Assembly: GCF_018998565.1 (NCBI RefSeq) | Contig: NZ_JAHNZO010000006.1 | Span: forward strand, 62,001-126,000 | From: Paenibacillus oleatilyticus | GTDB taxonomy: Bacteria; Bacillota; Bacilli; Paenibacillales; NBRC-103111 | Length of the DNA stretch: 64,000 nucleotides | Direction of reading: 5' to 3' | In this document: piece by piece, positions 52,022 to 60,631 of the stretch | Numbering within the stretch: the first letter of the stretch is position 1 | Layout of the letters: each line of letters begins with the position of its first letter | The notes under the pieces: model-generated | What the model was told of the DNA's origin: nothing | Seen by the model: only the letters and a program-made list of their open reading frames with translations | Databases searched by the model: none | Made by a program: the position numbers and the translations under genes

Positions 52022-53278
52022 TTAATCTTCAAATGGACATCCTTCTTCTTCTTCATTGACCCATTTCATATACTCATCCTTTGGAACCTCTCTAACAACA
52101 AAACACTTCTTAGCAAGAATGTTATTGTCGTATTTCTTCTGAAAATCATCATATTCAATTTTCACTTCAAGTAGAGCACCATTAAATTTATATGAGGACT
52201 TATCAATTTCATTTTTCTCATTGAAGTATAGGAAATCACCTTTTGCTTCTGCAATCTCGCCAATTTTATAAGTAAAATTACTATCCCAATGGCTTTTATA
52301 TGTATTGTCTTCCTTTTCAACAAATTTATAAAACTTATTATTTTCTATGTATTCTTTTCCTGAAACTTCATCATAAAACGCTGGTTTAAGTGCCAATACA
52401 CTAAGTGTATTATTATATCTAATTTTATATACTTTATCTTTAATTGTTGTGATCTTAATGTTCTTCTTTTTAATTGTATCAATAACGTCATCTAAATCAT
52501 CAAATTTAACTTCTTCAGGTTTCTTGAAATAATCCTCATCAAGACACAAATCTTCAATTTTATCAATTACCTTATCTAGACTAAACTCTTCACCTTCACT
52601 GAATTTGATAATTTTGTCGTAATTAATACCATACATACCACCCAAATGATCTTTTAGCTGCTCCGCGTTTTTGATATCCAGATCCATGCACTTCATTGCA
52701 ATGCGTAGGAATTCTGGCTTTGAAATAGTGTAAGATTTGTTATTGTATTTATGAACTCTTAACAATGAAACAACCGGGAAGGCTGTATTTTTATTAAACT
52801 TAATAATTCTCTGGGAATTATGTTTTAGGAATTCTTCATGTAAAGTAAATTGTTCTGTCTCAAAATCGAAAGCCCCCATACATACAGTAAAATCGAATGA
52901 GTCAAAAATTTCTTGAGCACTTTCAAAAAAATTGAAATGAATCACTTGTATTTCTTTGTCTTCCACTCTCATCAAAATTGATTTCTTGGTCAGCATATTA
53001 ATCCAATCATCACGATCTTCCCAGCTATCCTCAACAAATTTAACACATAAATCTTCATTTCTAAAGTAAATATCCAGATCATTGATTTTTGTGCCTGTAA
53101 AAAGACTTGTAATGGCACCTCCAGCAATAAAACATTTATGCATTTTCAGTCGATTCACTAGCGCAGTTCCCAGATAGTCATACAGTTTATTCTTTTCAAA
53201 CTGGTACAATTTTCGATTGCTTGTTTCAATATGATTTTTAACAGCTTCTTCTACTACATTCAAAAGATTATTTGACAT
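52022..53278 (-). CDS. Phage nucleotidyltransferase-fold protein
   Basis: Protein of 418 residues. Near residue 50 it has CFIAGGAITSLFTGTKINDL followed by DIYFRNE, the G-G...D-x-D signature of the polymerase-beta nucleotidyltransferase superfamily. The next 150 residues include DFTVCMGAFDFETEQF, also seen in phage members of this class. The C-terminal half is Lys/Asp-rich and not recognised. Role could be RNA or protein nucleotidylation or tRNA repair; this is not decided by sequence. GGAG precedes the ATG. Confidence 0.65.
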   Translation of the reverse strand: MSNNLLNVVEEAVKNHIETSNRKLYQFEKNKLYDYLGTALVNRLKMHKCFIAGGAITSLFTGTKINDLDIYFRNEDLCVKFVEDSWEDRDDWINMLTKKSILMRVEDKEIQVIHFNFFESAQEIFDSFDFTVCMGAFDFETEQFTLHEEFLKHNSQRIIKFNKNTAFPVVSLLRVHKYNNKSYTISKPEFLRIAMKCMDLDIKNAEQLKDHLGGMYGINYDKIIKFSEGEEFSLDKVIDKIEDLCLDEDYFKKPEEVKFDDLDDVIDTIKKKNIKITTIKDKVYKIRYNNTLSVLALKPAFYDEVSGKEYIENNKFYKFVEKEDNTYKSHWDSNFTYKIGEIAEAKGDFLYFNEKNEIDKSSYKFNGALLEVKIEYDDFQKKYDNNILAKKCFVVREVPKDEYMKWVNEEEEGCPFED

Positions 53279-53385
53279 TTACATTTCTCCTTTTTTATTT
53301 TTATATAAAATGATACTTTTATTGGCTTATATTTCCACTTGAAAACTGATATAATAAAATTATTGAAGCATGAGGAGGAAAGCCC

Positions 53386-53739
53386 ATGACTAATTATTCA
53401 ATCAATTTTATTAACAACTCAAATCGTGATTCCAGTATAGTCATATTTCAACAGGTACCAAATACGAATCAGATAGCGTCAATTTCCCTAGCTTGGAAAA
53501 CATTTGATACACCAGCAAATTCTACGCTTACATGGAATATTGATTATAGTCAGTTTACTAATAATTTATTCATAGGGGCTACTGATAAAGAAAACAGTGG
53601 TGCAACATTAAATCAAAAAGACTTGATGAGTATTCAACCACTTGATCTTCAATCAACAGATATCAATCTTGAACTGAACTATGAAGGTAATAAGATAGTC
53701 ATTCGTGAGACAAGCAATAATAACGATGAGGGGCTATAG
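53386..53739 (+). CDS. Isolated plus-strand phage gene of unknown function
   Basis: Protein of 117 residues (MTNYSINFINNSNRDSSIVI), polar and rich in Asn, Ser, Thr, with no signal peptide. The pattern SLAWKTFDTPANSTLTWNID loosely resembles a RhiA-type beta-rich family. GAGGAGG lies before the ATG and an AT-rich stretch with TATAAT (about 53350) could be its promoter. Opposite orientation to its neighbours suggests an accessory gene expressed from the prophage. Confidence 0.6.
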   Translation: MTNYSINFINNSNRDSSIVIFQQVPNTNQIASISLAWKTFDTPANSTLTWNIDYSQFTNNLFIGATDKENSGATLNQKDLMSIQPLDLQSTDINLELNYEGNKIVIRETSNNNDEGL

Positions 53740-53764
53740 CCTCTCTTTTTACTCAAATGGGTAT

Positions 53765-54088
53765 TCAGAAAAGTAATTCTGTAATCAGTGATGCTTCTGA
53801 TGGAAATCTCTCATATATGTATTTAGTTAATTTTTGAATGTCTGAATTTGAATGCTCGTCGTTTCGTTTAAGCATTGCAATTCGACAGTAATTAAACATC
53901 CAGTTGAGCAGTTTTACTTGTTTTTCATTTAAGCCTGTCTTAATTTCATCATAAGATACTATACCTCTGATTTCATCCTGTGTTGTCTCCTCCTCCCACC
54001 AATCATAATCCTCACCTTTTCTGAAATATGCAATATGTATTGATCCACTTTCTGTTGTTACTATATACTTCTGATCATATTTTTTCAT
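53765..54088 (-). CDS. Hypothetical phage protein
   Basis: Protein of 107 residues from ATG 54088 (GGGGTG six bases upstream). It is acidic and aromatic-rich (KGEDYDWWEEETTQDEIRGI) and ends in a helical region. Its start is two bases after the stop codon of the next upstream gene, so both are coupled. No family recognised. Confidence 0.55.
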   Translation of the reverse strand: MKKYDQKYIVTTESGSIHIAYFRKGEDYDWWEEETTQDEIRGIVSYDEIKTGLNEKQVKLLNWMFNYCRIAMLKRNDEHSNSDIQKLTKYIYERFPSEASLITELLF

Positions 54089-54089
54089 T

Positions 54090-54323
54090 TCATTCACCCC
54101 AAGATTCTATAGGATGAAATAGATGTGGTACGATATATGGTTCTTGCTCTTCTCCGTCTGGTTCACTGTTCTGAACGAGCATGAACATATTTTTAATGCG
54201 ATGGTGTTTTGGCAACTCTTTGTGCAATGCATCGTAGCCACTTAATTCAACAGGAATCTCAACAAATTCTTCAGTATAATACTTCCCACTTGGCTTAAAA
54301 TATGTAACTTTTACTTTTTTCAT
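54090..54323 (-). CDS. Hypothetical phage protein
   Basis: Protein of 77 residues starting MKKVKVTYFKPSGKYYTEEF at 54323, a beta-strand-like start often seen in small phage proteins. The end (FHPIESWGE) abuts the downstream ORF. GGAAGAG lies upstream. Function unknown. Confidence 0.55.
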   Translation of the reverse strand: MKKVKVTYFKPSGKYYTEEFVEIPVELSGYDALHKELPKHHRIKNMFMLVQNSEPDGEEQEPYIVPHLFHPIESWGE

Positions 54324-54400
54324 ATTAACTAACTCTTCCTTTTCGTTTTTCGGCAACTTCTTAACATTGATTATTAAATTGTATTTAATCCCTATGAAAT

Positions 54401-54835
54401 CTAGTTTTTATTGGAATCTAGTTCAACTGCCTCTACATTCTTAATTGTAAAAAAATGAGGTTCATTATTTGTCTTCTTTAACCATTCTTTAAATGTCTCT
54501 GTCAACATATTACTTAGCATTTTTTCATCCTCATTTTTTACTTTTTCAAGCCATGATTCTGCCCAATGACCACATTGATCGTATGCTTGCTCTTGAGCAG
54601 ATTCAATGGCATGCCATGCATCAATATAATAATCTGGATAGAATATTTGACCTACGTTAAATGAAGTACCCTCATACTTTTCTCCTTCATAATCTTTATA
54701 GCCATCTGGCTCTGTAAAGTTTTTGCGACCCGCTTCAATCGCTTCTTCTTTTGTATCAAATTCTCCTTCATCACATCGCCAGCTCTCATTATCTTGACCA
54801 GCATTATACATCCATTTACTAACCATTTCATTCAT
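54401..54835 (-). CDS. Hypothetical phage protein
   Basis: Acidic protein of 144 residues (SKWMYNAGQDNESWRCDEGE), rich in Glu, Trp and Tyr, with AAAGGAG nine bases before the ATG. It contains FDTKEEAIEAGRKNF, a segment found in many small phage proteins that lack a known function. It is the first of three minus-strand genes of unknown role. Confidence 0.6.
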   Translation of the reverse strand: MNEMVSKWMYNAGQDNESWRCDEGEFDTKEEAIEAGRKNFTEPDGYKDYEGEKYEGTSFNVGQIFYPDYYIDAWHAIESAQEQAYDQCGHWAESWLEKVKNEDEKMLSNMLTETFKEWLKKTNNEPHFFTIKNVEAVELDSNKN

Positions 54836-54936
54836 TTTTATACTCTCCTTTTTCTAACGAAATTCAAATTTTATTGGCATTTAACTTGTTTGGCCTCCTT
54901 ATCTTTTGTATCATGAATGATTGAGGAGGTGGAATC

Positions 54937-55518
54937 ATGTTAAAAGTAAAAATCTCTATTGATGACGGGGCTGGTAAAAAAGCTGATATTGAAATTAATG
55001 AAACTGATAACTTAAGTAAGTTAGTGATTATTCAAAATGTGTTTCAGCTCTTTGGAATAGATTCAGATATCATGGAGATGGCGAAAAATTATCAAAGAAT
55101 TGGTGAAGCCTACAGTGCCTTTTTTAATCAAATTGAACCAATAGAACCAACAACAATAAATAAGATTGAATCGGACATGAATGAAATTAAAGAAAAACTA
55201 ATTCAAGGGTTTACTGAAAATAAAGAAGAATTAGAAACTACATACAAGGAAACAGACGATCAACCTGAATTTATTAGAACAGGTATTAGAGAAAGAGAAG
55301 ACGGAACTAAACTCTATCGCTTACACTACAAATGCATCGCATGCTGGAACAGGGGAAACTATTGGGTTTATCAGGACTCAAAAAGAACTTGGTGTCATAG
55401 ATGTCAACATGAACTAAATGTTTACCCAGCACATCCTGAAGGCTTTCCCAATCGTGATACATTTGGAAATTTCTTTGTAGCTGGCGATTTTAAAGATTGG
55501 AATCTTAATTGGAGTTAG
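54937..55518 (+). CDS. Plus-strand phage protein with C-terminal zinc finger
   Basis: Protein of 193 residues: N-terminal strand-rich part (MLKVKISIDDGAGKKADIEI), a helical middle, and a C-terminal YKCIACWNRGNYWVYQ plus TWCHRCQHEL (two C-x2-C pairs), a likely zinc ribbon. GGAGG is seven bases before the ATG. It is isolated between minus-strand genes, so it must have its own promoter. No function can be assigned. Confidence 0.6.
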   Translation: MLKVKISIDDGAGKKADIEINETDNLSKLVIIQNVFQLFGIDSDIMEMAKNYQRIGEAYSAFFNQIEPIEPTTINKIESDMNEIKEKLIQGFTENKEELETTYKETDDQPEFIRTGIREREDGTKLYRLHYKCIACWNRGNYWVYQDSKRTWCHRCQHELNVYPAHPEGFPNRDTFGNFFVAGDFKDWNLNWS

Positions 55519-55569
55519 GTGAAAACCTATCTCCGTTTTTATTGTTATAAAATGGAGTTATTTATTGAC

Positions 55570-55767
55570 TTATCGATAACTAAAAGTTGTATAACCTGTT
55601 TCATACATGATCCCTCCCGTAGATGTATCAACAATTTTCATGCTGTTTACTGTAACAAACTTTCGATTCATAACTTCATGGATTTCAGACATAGCGCGAG
55701 TTTCACTAATGAATCCGCCAATCCACCGACGATATATTTGTTCAAATGCATTTATCCTTTGATTCAT
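55570..55767 (-). CDS. Hypothetical phage protein
   Basis: Protein of 65 residues (MNQRINAFEQIYRRWIGGFI) with GAGAGGAG close before the ATG. It is helical and basic in the first half. It faces the convergent gene at 54937. Function unknown. Confidence 0.5.
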   Translation of the reverse strand: MNQRINAFEQIYRRWIGGFISETRAMSEIHEVMNRKFVTVNSMKIVDTSTGGIMYETGYTTFSYR

Positions 55768-55797
55768 ATCTTCTCCTCTCCTGACGAAAGTCGCCCT

Positions 55798-56631
55798 TTA
55801 TCGCAATTGAATTTTTTGAGAAAAATCTAAAAACTTAATAATTCTATTGGATTGTCTTCTCTTCCTATAATCAAAAGACAATCTCTTATGTTCAGCTATT
55901 CCATAAAAGATATCCTCGCACATCTCTACTGTGTAATAAAGTAATGTTGGTAGGATCATGTATACAATCTTCGTAATTTCTTTAGCTTCTTCAAAATCAG
56001 TGAAAACATAATTTAAATCCCCATCTCTCGTTATTCTAATTCCCTCTCCTCTGGTTGTGACGATATGCAAACTCTTATTCCAGAAATTATCCAGACTTCC
56101 TATATTCGACGAATATCTCGTATTATAAATCGAGTCTGAAGACATAATTACACAACCAGATTTCTTTACAGCCTTATCAATTATTGACTTTTTCTGATAT
56201 TCTTTAAGGTGATCCGGGGCATATACATTTGCTTGTTTGTACAGTAATCGGTCTATTAGTTCACTTGGGTTAACATACAACCATTCTATAAGCATGAGAT
56301 TATCTTTTAGTGGTTTTCTTAATAGAGTCAGTGCTATGTTGTAATTCATTTGAGTTAAACTTCTTAGTGCTTCATTAATAAAATTGCAAAAATCTCTTAC
56401 TAAATAAAGAAAGTATCTTTTATAGGAATGCTCTTCATAAACACCTTTAAACTTTTCATCCAACAACCATGCATTACCTGAAAAATCATATTTATACATA
56501 TCTTCTTCCGAAATTCTTACATTTGTTTTTACATAATTCTCATTATATCCTAGCCTTATTATCCAATTTAGATTATTTAAATAACTGGCACATATATTAT
56601 TGCATAGTATTATTTTCTTTTTATCGTTCAA
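55798..56631 (-). CDS. Hypothetical phage protein, mostly helical
   Basis: Protein of about 277 residues. The start is set to TTG at 56631 because TGGAGG lies nine bases before it; the frame is open to 56742. Sequence is rich in aromatic and Asn residues with a helical middle (FLYLVRDFCNFINEALRSLT) that resembles uncharacterised proteins with substrate-like helical bundles. No catalytic motif. Confidence 0.5.
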   Translation of the reverse strand: MNDKKKIILCNNICASYLNNLNWIIRLGYNENYVKTNVRISEEDMYKYDFSGNAWLLDEKFKGVYEEHSYKRYFLYLVRDFCNFINEALRSLTQMNYNIALTLLRKPLKDNLMLIEWLYVNPSELIDRLLYKQANVYAPDHLKEYQKKSIIDKAVKKSGCVIMSSDSIYNTRYSSNIGSLDNFWNKSLHIVTTRGEGIRITRDGDLNYVFTDFEEAKEITKIVYMILPTLLYYTVEMCEDIFYGIAEHKRLSFDYRKRRQSNRIIKFLDFSQKIQLR

Positions 56632-56747
56632 CTTACCATTCCTCCAAAATTTCATTGAGATGCATCTTTTATTTATAAAATTAATAATGTACACTTTAAT
56701 ATGATTAAAAAAAATAGACATGAAGCTTTTATTTATATACACTAAGA

Positions 56748-56942
56748 TTACTTCTGCAAATGATTATATTTATATTTTGCAACTTGGGAAGCCATTTCGG
56801 AAACAAACTTCTCAAGATTTTTGAAGCAATATTCCTTTTGTTCTACATTTTCGGCTTTATCCAATTGCTGCGTCCAATAAATTACTTGGGATCGAAGTGT
56901 TTCTAAATTTCTACAAGCATCAATTTTTTCCTTGAGTTCCAA
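56748..56942 (-). CDS. Small helical phage protein
   Basis: Protein of about 64 residues; TTG at 56942 is preferred (GGAGG nine bases upstream), the frame is open to 56981. It is a single charged helix (NLETLRSQVIYWTQQLDKAE). It diverges from the XRE regulator across a 117-base gap, so it may be under its control. Function unknown. Confidence 0.5.
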   Translation of the reverse strand: MELKEKIDACRNLETLRSQVIYWTQQLDKAENVEQKEYCFKNLEKFVSEMASQVAKYKYNHLQK

Positions 56943-56972
56943 TTTAATCATCCTCCACAATTTGAAGATACC

Positions 56973-57010
56973 ACAACACATATTGTGTTGTAAACCTATG
57001 ATTGTGTTGA
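56973..57010. promoter_or_regulatory. Putative operator of the XRE regulator
   Basis: ACAACACATATTGTGTTGT (56973-56991) is a near-perfect palindrome. The half-site TGTGTTG recurs at 57003-57009 and once more near 57043-57049, close to the regulator's start. The repeats lie in the divergent promoter region between a minus-strand ORF and the XRE gene. Confidence 0.55.
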
Positions 57011-57059
57011 AATAATTAATATTTCTTTAGGATCTATATAATATGTGTTGGTGATGCTG

Positions 57060-57386
57060 ATGGAGTTACATGTTAAGCTTAGAAATGAACGAGAAAGACG
57101 TAACTGGACGCAGAAGTATCTCTGCATGCTTATAGGAATCAATCCAACAACATATTCAAATTGGGAACAAGGTTCTCGAAAACCAGATCTTGAAGCACTT
57201 ATTAAGTTGGCTGACCTATATGAAATCACTCTTGATAAATTGGTTGGACGAGATTTTAATCAGCATAAAGAACCAGTAAAAGTCGATTTAGAGCTGTTGC
57301 AATTTTTTGCTGAAGTCCAAGCCTCACCTAGCCAAAAGAGAGATGAAATCATGAGATACTGGAAATACATTAATAATCTTAATTAG
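57060..57386 (+). CDS. XRE-family transcriptional regulator
   Basis: Protein of 108 residues with an N-terminal helix-turn-helix of the lambda Cro/XRE type: LRNERERRNWTQKYLCMLIG, INPTTYSNWEQGSRKPDLEA and LIKLADLYEITLDKLVGRDF. It should bind operators in the divergent gap upstream, where TGTGTTG repeats lie. It is followed by a 210-residue gene on the same strand. It may be a repressor of the lysogenic state or only a local regulator. Confidence 0.85.
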   Translation: MELHVKLRNERERRNWTQKYLCMLIGINPTTYSNWEQGSRKPDLEALIKLADLYEITLDKLVGRDFNQHKEPVKVDLELLQFFAEVQASPSQKRDEIMRYWKYINNLN

Positions 57387-57398
57387 AGGGAGACTTTT

Positions 57399-58031
57399 AT
57401 GCTTCGTACATATAATTTCACAGGCGGCGATGATTATTTCATTGTTCGAATGAAATCTATTCCAAGTTATGATGCAACTCCAAGGAATGTGTTTGATTAC
57501 GTCATAATTTTTAAGTTTAAGCAACAAGATGATAACTGCTTAATTGAACTTAACCTTGTAAACAAAAAATCAATTGATTTATTCGAATTAAATTCTAAAA
57601 ATGTCAAGTACATTGAATATACTGGTGGATCATTAAAAATAAATGAATTTATCGAGATAAAAAAAGTACCTGAAGAATTTCAAACCAATTTTATTGCGAC
57701 GGTATCTAATGTTATCATAAAGAGGAATGATTTAACCCACATTACGAATCTAAACATACTGCTTTTCACTGACTATACTGGAAAAGATGCCAAAAGATTA
57801 AATGTGGGTACTCCTTCATCTTTTTCACCATTGTTTCAAGTCGAGTATAGAATCAATCGCCTTGATATCAAAATCGATGAAAACTATTCGGCCATCACTG
57901 CTCTTCGTAATATAAGAGAAAATAATTATCAGGAAGTAATAAATGCTCTTCAAAAAAACATTGAAAAGCTTGAATTGGAACAAAGTTTTTTAATCAATGA
58001 GTATCAGAAATTGTACATCTCCCTATTTTAA
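57399..58031 (+). CDS. Unknown phage protein cotranscribed with the XRE regulator
   Basis: Protein of 210 residues (MLRTYNFTGGDDYFIVRMKS) with strand-rich character and a C-terminal coiled-coil (NYQEVINALQKNIEKLELEQ). It begins 12 bases after the regulator stop, GAGGGAG upstream. No domain recognised. The XRE plus unknown gene arrangement is common for immunity, toxin-antitoxin or defence cassettes, but this is not shown here. Confidence 0.6.
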   Translation: MLRTYNFTGGDDYFIVRMKSIPSYDATPRNVFDYVIIFKFKQQDDNCLIELNLVNKKSIDLFELNSKNVKYIEYTGGSLKINEFIEIKKVPEEFQTNFIATVSNVIIKRNDLTHITNLNILLFTDYTGKDAKRLNVGTPSSFSPLFQVEYRINRLDIKIDENYSAITALRNIRENNYQEVINALQKNIEKLELEQSFLINEYQKLYISLF

Positions 58032-58184
58032 AATAGCGGAGTTCTTTTTTTCTCAATAAAACAAGTATTTTATCCTAATTTTCTACAACTTAATATGTAT
58101 TTTTTATTTATCTTTGAAATTAGATGTTCATCATACTTCTCATAATAACTTTCAAAACAATTCTTAGCGTATGCTTGTTTCTTT

Positions 58185-58409
58185 TTACCTTTCATTCATT
58201 CCCTCGATTCCCACAAGATTAACACTTTTATCGCCTACATATGTCGCTTTGACTTTACCACTTTGGATAATTTCATCAAGTAATTCTCTTGTGAATATAT
58301 ATTTTTTATTTTCAAATTCATATTTAACATTAAAATATGGATGGATTGATCTTATCTGTTTTCCTTCATAACATCTATCCATAAAAAACTGTGCAGCCTC
58401 AGAAGTCAC
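58185..58409 (-). CDS. Small phage protein
   Basis: Protein of 74 residues from GTG at 58409 with GGGAGG eight bases upstream (MTSEAAQFFMDRCYEGKQIR). It overlaps no other gene and lies 4 bases after the CPBP protease stop codon, so the two are one transcript. The 150-base gap at 58032-58184 shows no gene that I can support. Confidence 0.5.
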   Translation of the reverse strand: MTSEAAQFFMDRCYEGKQIRSIHPYFNVKYEFENKKYIFTRELLDEIIQSGKVKATYVGDKSVNLVGIEGMNER

Positions 58410-58413
58410 TTAT

Positions 58414-58986
58414 TCATCCTCCCATGAATGTTATTTTGATAAAAAAGATTAAGTTAAGAGCCATATGAGAAAGAATGTTTATTGCAATATTATTTGTCCG
58501 TTTATAAGCCCAACACCAAACAAGTCCTATGGCAAGAAATCCAATCCAGCCAGCGTAATTGTAATGACTCAATGCGAAGATCAGAGAACTCAACACAGCT
58601 CCAGCCCAAAATCCAAACTTTTTATCTAAGTATCCGAATATGACTTTTCTGTAGATGATCTCTTCGTTTACTGATGAAAATATTACAGACATTACAGGAG
58701 CAGCAACCATGTGATATGCAAAACTAATGTCTGGCGAGCTGATTCCGATCAATTGAATAGCAATATTTGCGATTGCTTGCCCAATAGCTCCAATGATCAA
58801 GGTTTGATAAGTTAATATCCAAAAATATCTATCTTTTATGTATTTGTTAAAATCAAATTCTACTATTTCGTTTCTGAAAGCAAAACAAATTGCTATAAAG
58901 TTTATAAGCGGAAATAAAACAATAGTGTAATTACTTGGATAAGCAGCCATGGTCCAAAGTAGCATAAAGAAAATCAATAATACCAA
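58414..58986 (-). CDS. Phage-encoded CPBP-family membrane protease
   Basis: Membrane protein of about 190 residues with motifs SVNEEIIYRKVIFG (E-E-x3-R), FALSHYNYAGW (F-x3-H) and LSHMALNLIF (H-x3-N). The same family as the chromosomal gene at 19606 but not closely similar. The TTG at 58986 has no ribosome binding site at a usual distance; GGGAG fits an ATA at 59001 as start. It could modify the host membrane during lysogeny. Confidence 0.75.
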   Translation of the reverse strand: MVLLIFFMLLWTMAAYPSNYTIVLFPLINFIAICFAFRNEIVEFDFNKYIKDRYFWILTYQTLIIGAIGQAIANIAIQLIGISSPDISFAYHMVAAPVMSVIFSSVNEEIIYRKVIFGYLDKKFGFWAGAVLSSLIFALSHYNYAGWIGFLAIGLVWCWAYKRTNNIAINILSHMALNLIFFIKITFMGG

Positions 58987-59082
58987 AAGTTTTTTATTTA
59001 TGAGAATCTCCCTTTCACTGTCTTATTACTTTTTAATAATTAATATTCAGTCGATGTTTATGGCCTCACCTCTCTATAAAAG

Positions 59083-59115
59083 AATAACTAACAAGTTTTT
59101 CCTCTTGTTAGTTAT
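59083..59115 (-). terminator. Terminator downstream of thyA
   Basis: ATAACTAACAAG and CTTGTTAGTTAT form a perfect 12-base stem around an eight-base loop. On the minus strand T-rich sequence follows (TCTTTTATAG). It separates thyA from the CPBP gene. Confidence 0.8.
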
Positions 59116-59161
59116 CATCATATCATCACATTTAAATTTAGTCAATTATATATTTTTTACT

Positions 59162-60037
59162 TTAAATCGCAACTTCCATCTTAATACTTGGATGATGAAC
59201 ATAATCTAACAATTTGAAATCATCAATGGTGAAATCGTCAAAGTTTTTCACTTCAGGATTGATCCATAGTGTAGGAGGATTTAATGGAGTTCGATTTAAT
59301 TGTTCTTTAAGTGGTTCTATGTGTCGCTCATAAACGTGACAATCATTTATATTAAATGTAAGAGTACCCACATCATATCCTGTCACTTGAGCAATCATTC
59401 TTTGTAACACATAATATTGAAAAACGTTAAAAGGATTTCCTAATGCCATGTCATTTGACCTGATTCCTACAACCAAATGAAGTTTCCCTTCCTTCACGAG
59501 CCACTGATTATGCCATACACAAGGATATAAAGACATTAGATGCAAATCGTCAATATTCCACAGCGAAATTATGTGACGGCGAGATGCTGGATTTTTTTTC
59601 AATTCTTCTATAAGATTATGAACCTGATTTGTGACTACTGGCTCATAGGTAAGCAAACCATTTTCTCTAACAGTTTCATATTCTCCTGTATAGATTTCTT
59701 TCCCAAGTTGATATCCATATGCCTTCCCAATTGTATCGTCAGACATTGTCCATTCTTCCCATATCTTAACATTGTGTTCCCTTAGATAAGTTACATCACT
59801 CGTACGATGCACATAGAACCATAGTAATTCATGAATAGCAGTCTTCCAAGCCACTTTCTTTGTTGTCAAAATTGGTACTTCAGTATTGTCAAAAACAATC
59901 TGTTTTGAAATCACACTTTTTGTATATGCAAGACTTCCATCAGCCCATTTAGTACGAACCGTTTGATCTCTGTCCCATACACCATTATCTATAATATTTT
60001 CTACTAACTCTTTGTAGATCTGATCGTATTTGCTCAT
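59162..60037 (-). CDS. thyA: Thymidylate synthase ThyA
   Basis: Enzyme of 291 residues that methylates dUMP to dTMP with methylene-tetrahydrofolate. Conserved blocks include DRDQTVRTKWADGSLAY near the start, WEEWTMSDDTIGKAYGYQLG, the catalytic Cys173 in LYPCVWHNQW, GIRSNDMALGNPFNVFQYYV and the folate/dUMP site FNINDCHVYERHIEPL. The phage type resembles ThyA of Bacillus phages. It is the last gene of the nrd block before the terminator. GAGGTG lies before the ATG. Confidence 0.97.
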   Translation of the reverse strand: MSKYDQIYKELVENIIDNGVWDRDQTVRTKWADGSLAYTKSVISKQIVFDNTEVPILTTKKVAWKTAIHELLWFYVHRTSDVTYLREHNVKIWEEWTMSDDTIGKAYGYQLGKEIYTGEYETVRENGLLTYEPVVTNQVHNLIEELKKNPASRRHIISLWNIDDLHLMSLYPCVWHNQWLVKEGKLHLVVGIRSNDMALGNPFNVFQYYVLQRMIAQVTGYDVGTLTFNINDCHVYERHIEPLKEQLNRTPLNPPTLWINPEVKNFDDFTIDDFKLLDYVHHPSIKMEVAI

Positions 60038-60090
60038 TTAATCACCTCATATGAATTAAGGGAGACTCTTATGAATCTCCCTTTTGTATC

Positions 60091-60594
60091 TTACTGTGCT
60101 GCTTCTATTTGACGCTGAATTTCTCGTTCTAACTCTTCTTCTGGTGGTTGCCATTCTGTTGGCTTCAAAATTTTTCCTTGCTCGTTGTATTGAACAGTAC
60201 CATCAGGCCATATTTTAGCCATGTTACAATTATGGACAATATCGAATAGTGATTGAGGTTCAACATTGATTAATGTAAAATTCCCCTCATTAAAGTAACT
60301 TAAATCAGTAAATCCGTCTGATTGTCCAACAAGGACCTCATTTTCATTTCTGGGATACGGCTTAGAACATTGTTTAACAAACGAAGTGTCCATTCGATCA
60401 AGAAGTTCAGTATAGACTTCTTGAAATTCAGTTTCATCTTTACAAACCGTTTGAAGGATCTCAATAATTTCTTCGGTAAGAAATCCAAGACGATTAAGAA
60501 GCAATTCTTTGTTCATTGGGGTTGGAACGATAGGCATTCCAATGTTAAATGCACGATGAAAATCTTGAACCTTCTGATAATTGGATTTTGTCAT
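60091..60594 (-). CDS. Nucleotide pyrophosphohydrolase-like protein
   Basis: Protein of 167 residues that looks like an all-alpha NTP pyrophosphatase (PRA-PH/MazG-like): start KVQDFHRAFNIGMPIVPTP, RLGFLTEEIIEILQTV (E-E-x2-E) and a later DGFTDLSYFNEGNF with FDIVHNCNMAKIWPDG. Such enzymes hydrolyse dUTP or altered dNTPs and would keep dUTP out of the pool that feeds ThyA. GGAG is 14 bases before the ATG at 60594, an unusually long spacing. Confidence 0.65.
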   Translation of the reverse strand: MTKSNYQKVQDFHRAFNIGMPIVPTPMNKELLLNRLGFLTEEIIEILQTVCKDETEFQEVYTELLDRMDTSFVKQCSKPYPRNENEVLVGQSDGFTDLSYFNEGNFTLINVEPQSLFDIVHNCNMAKIWPDGTVQYNEQGKILKPTEWQPPEEELEREIQRQIEAAQ

Positions 60595-60631
60595 ATAAGT
60601 TTTGAATTCTCCTTTCATTGGGTTTTATAAA

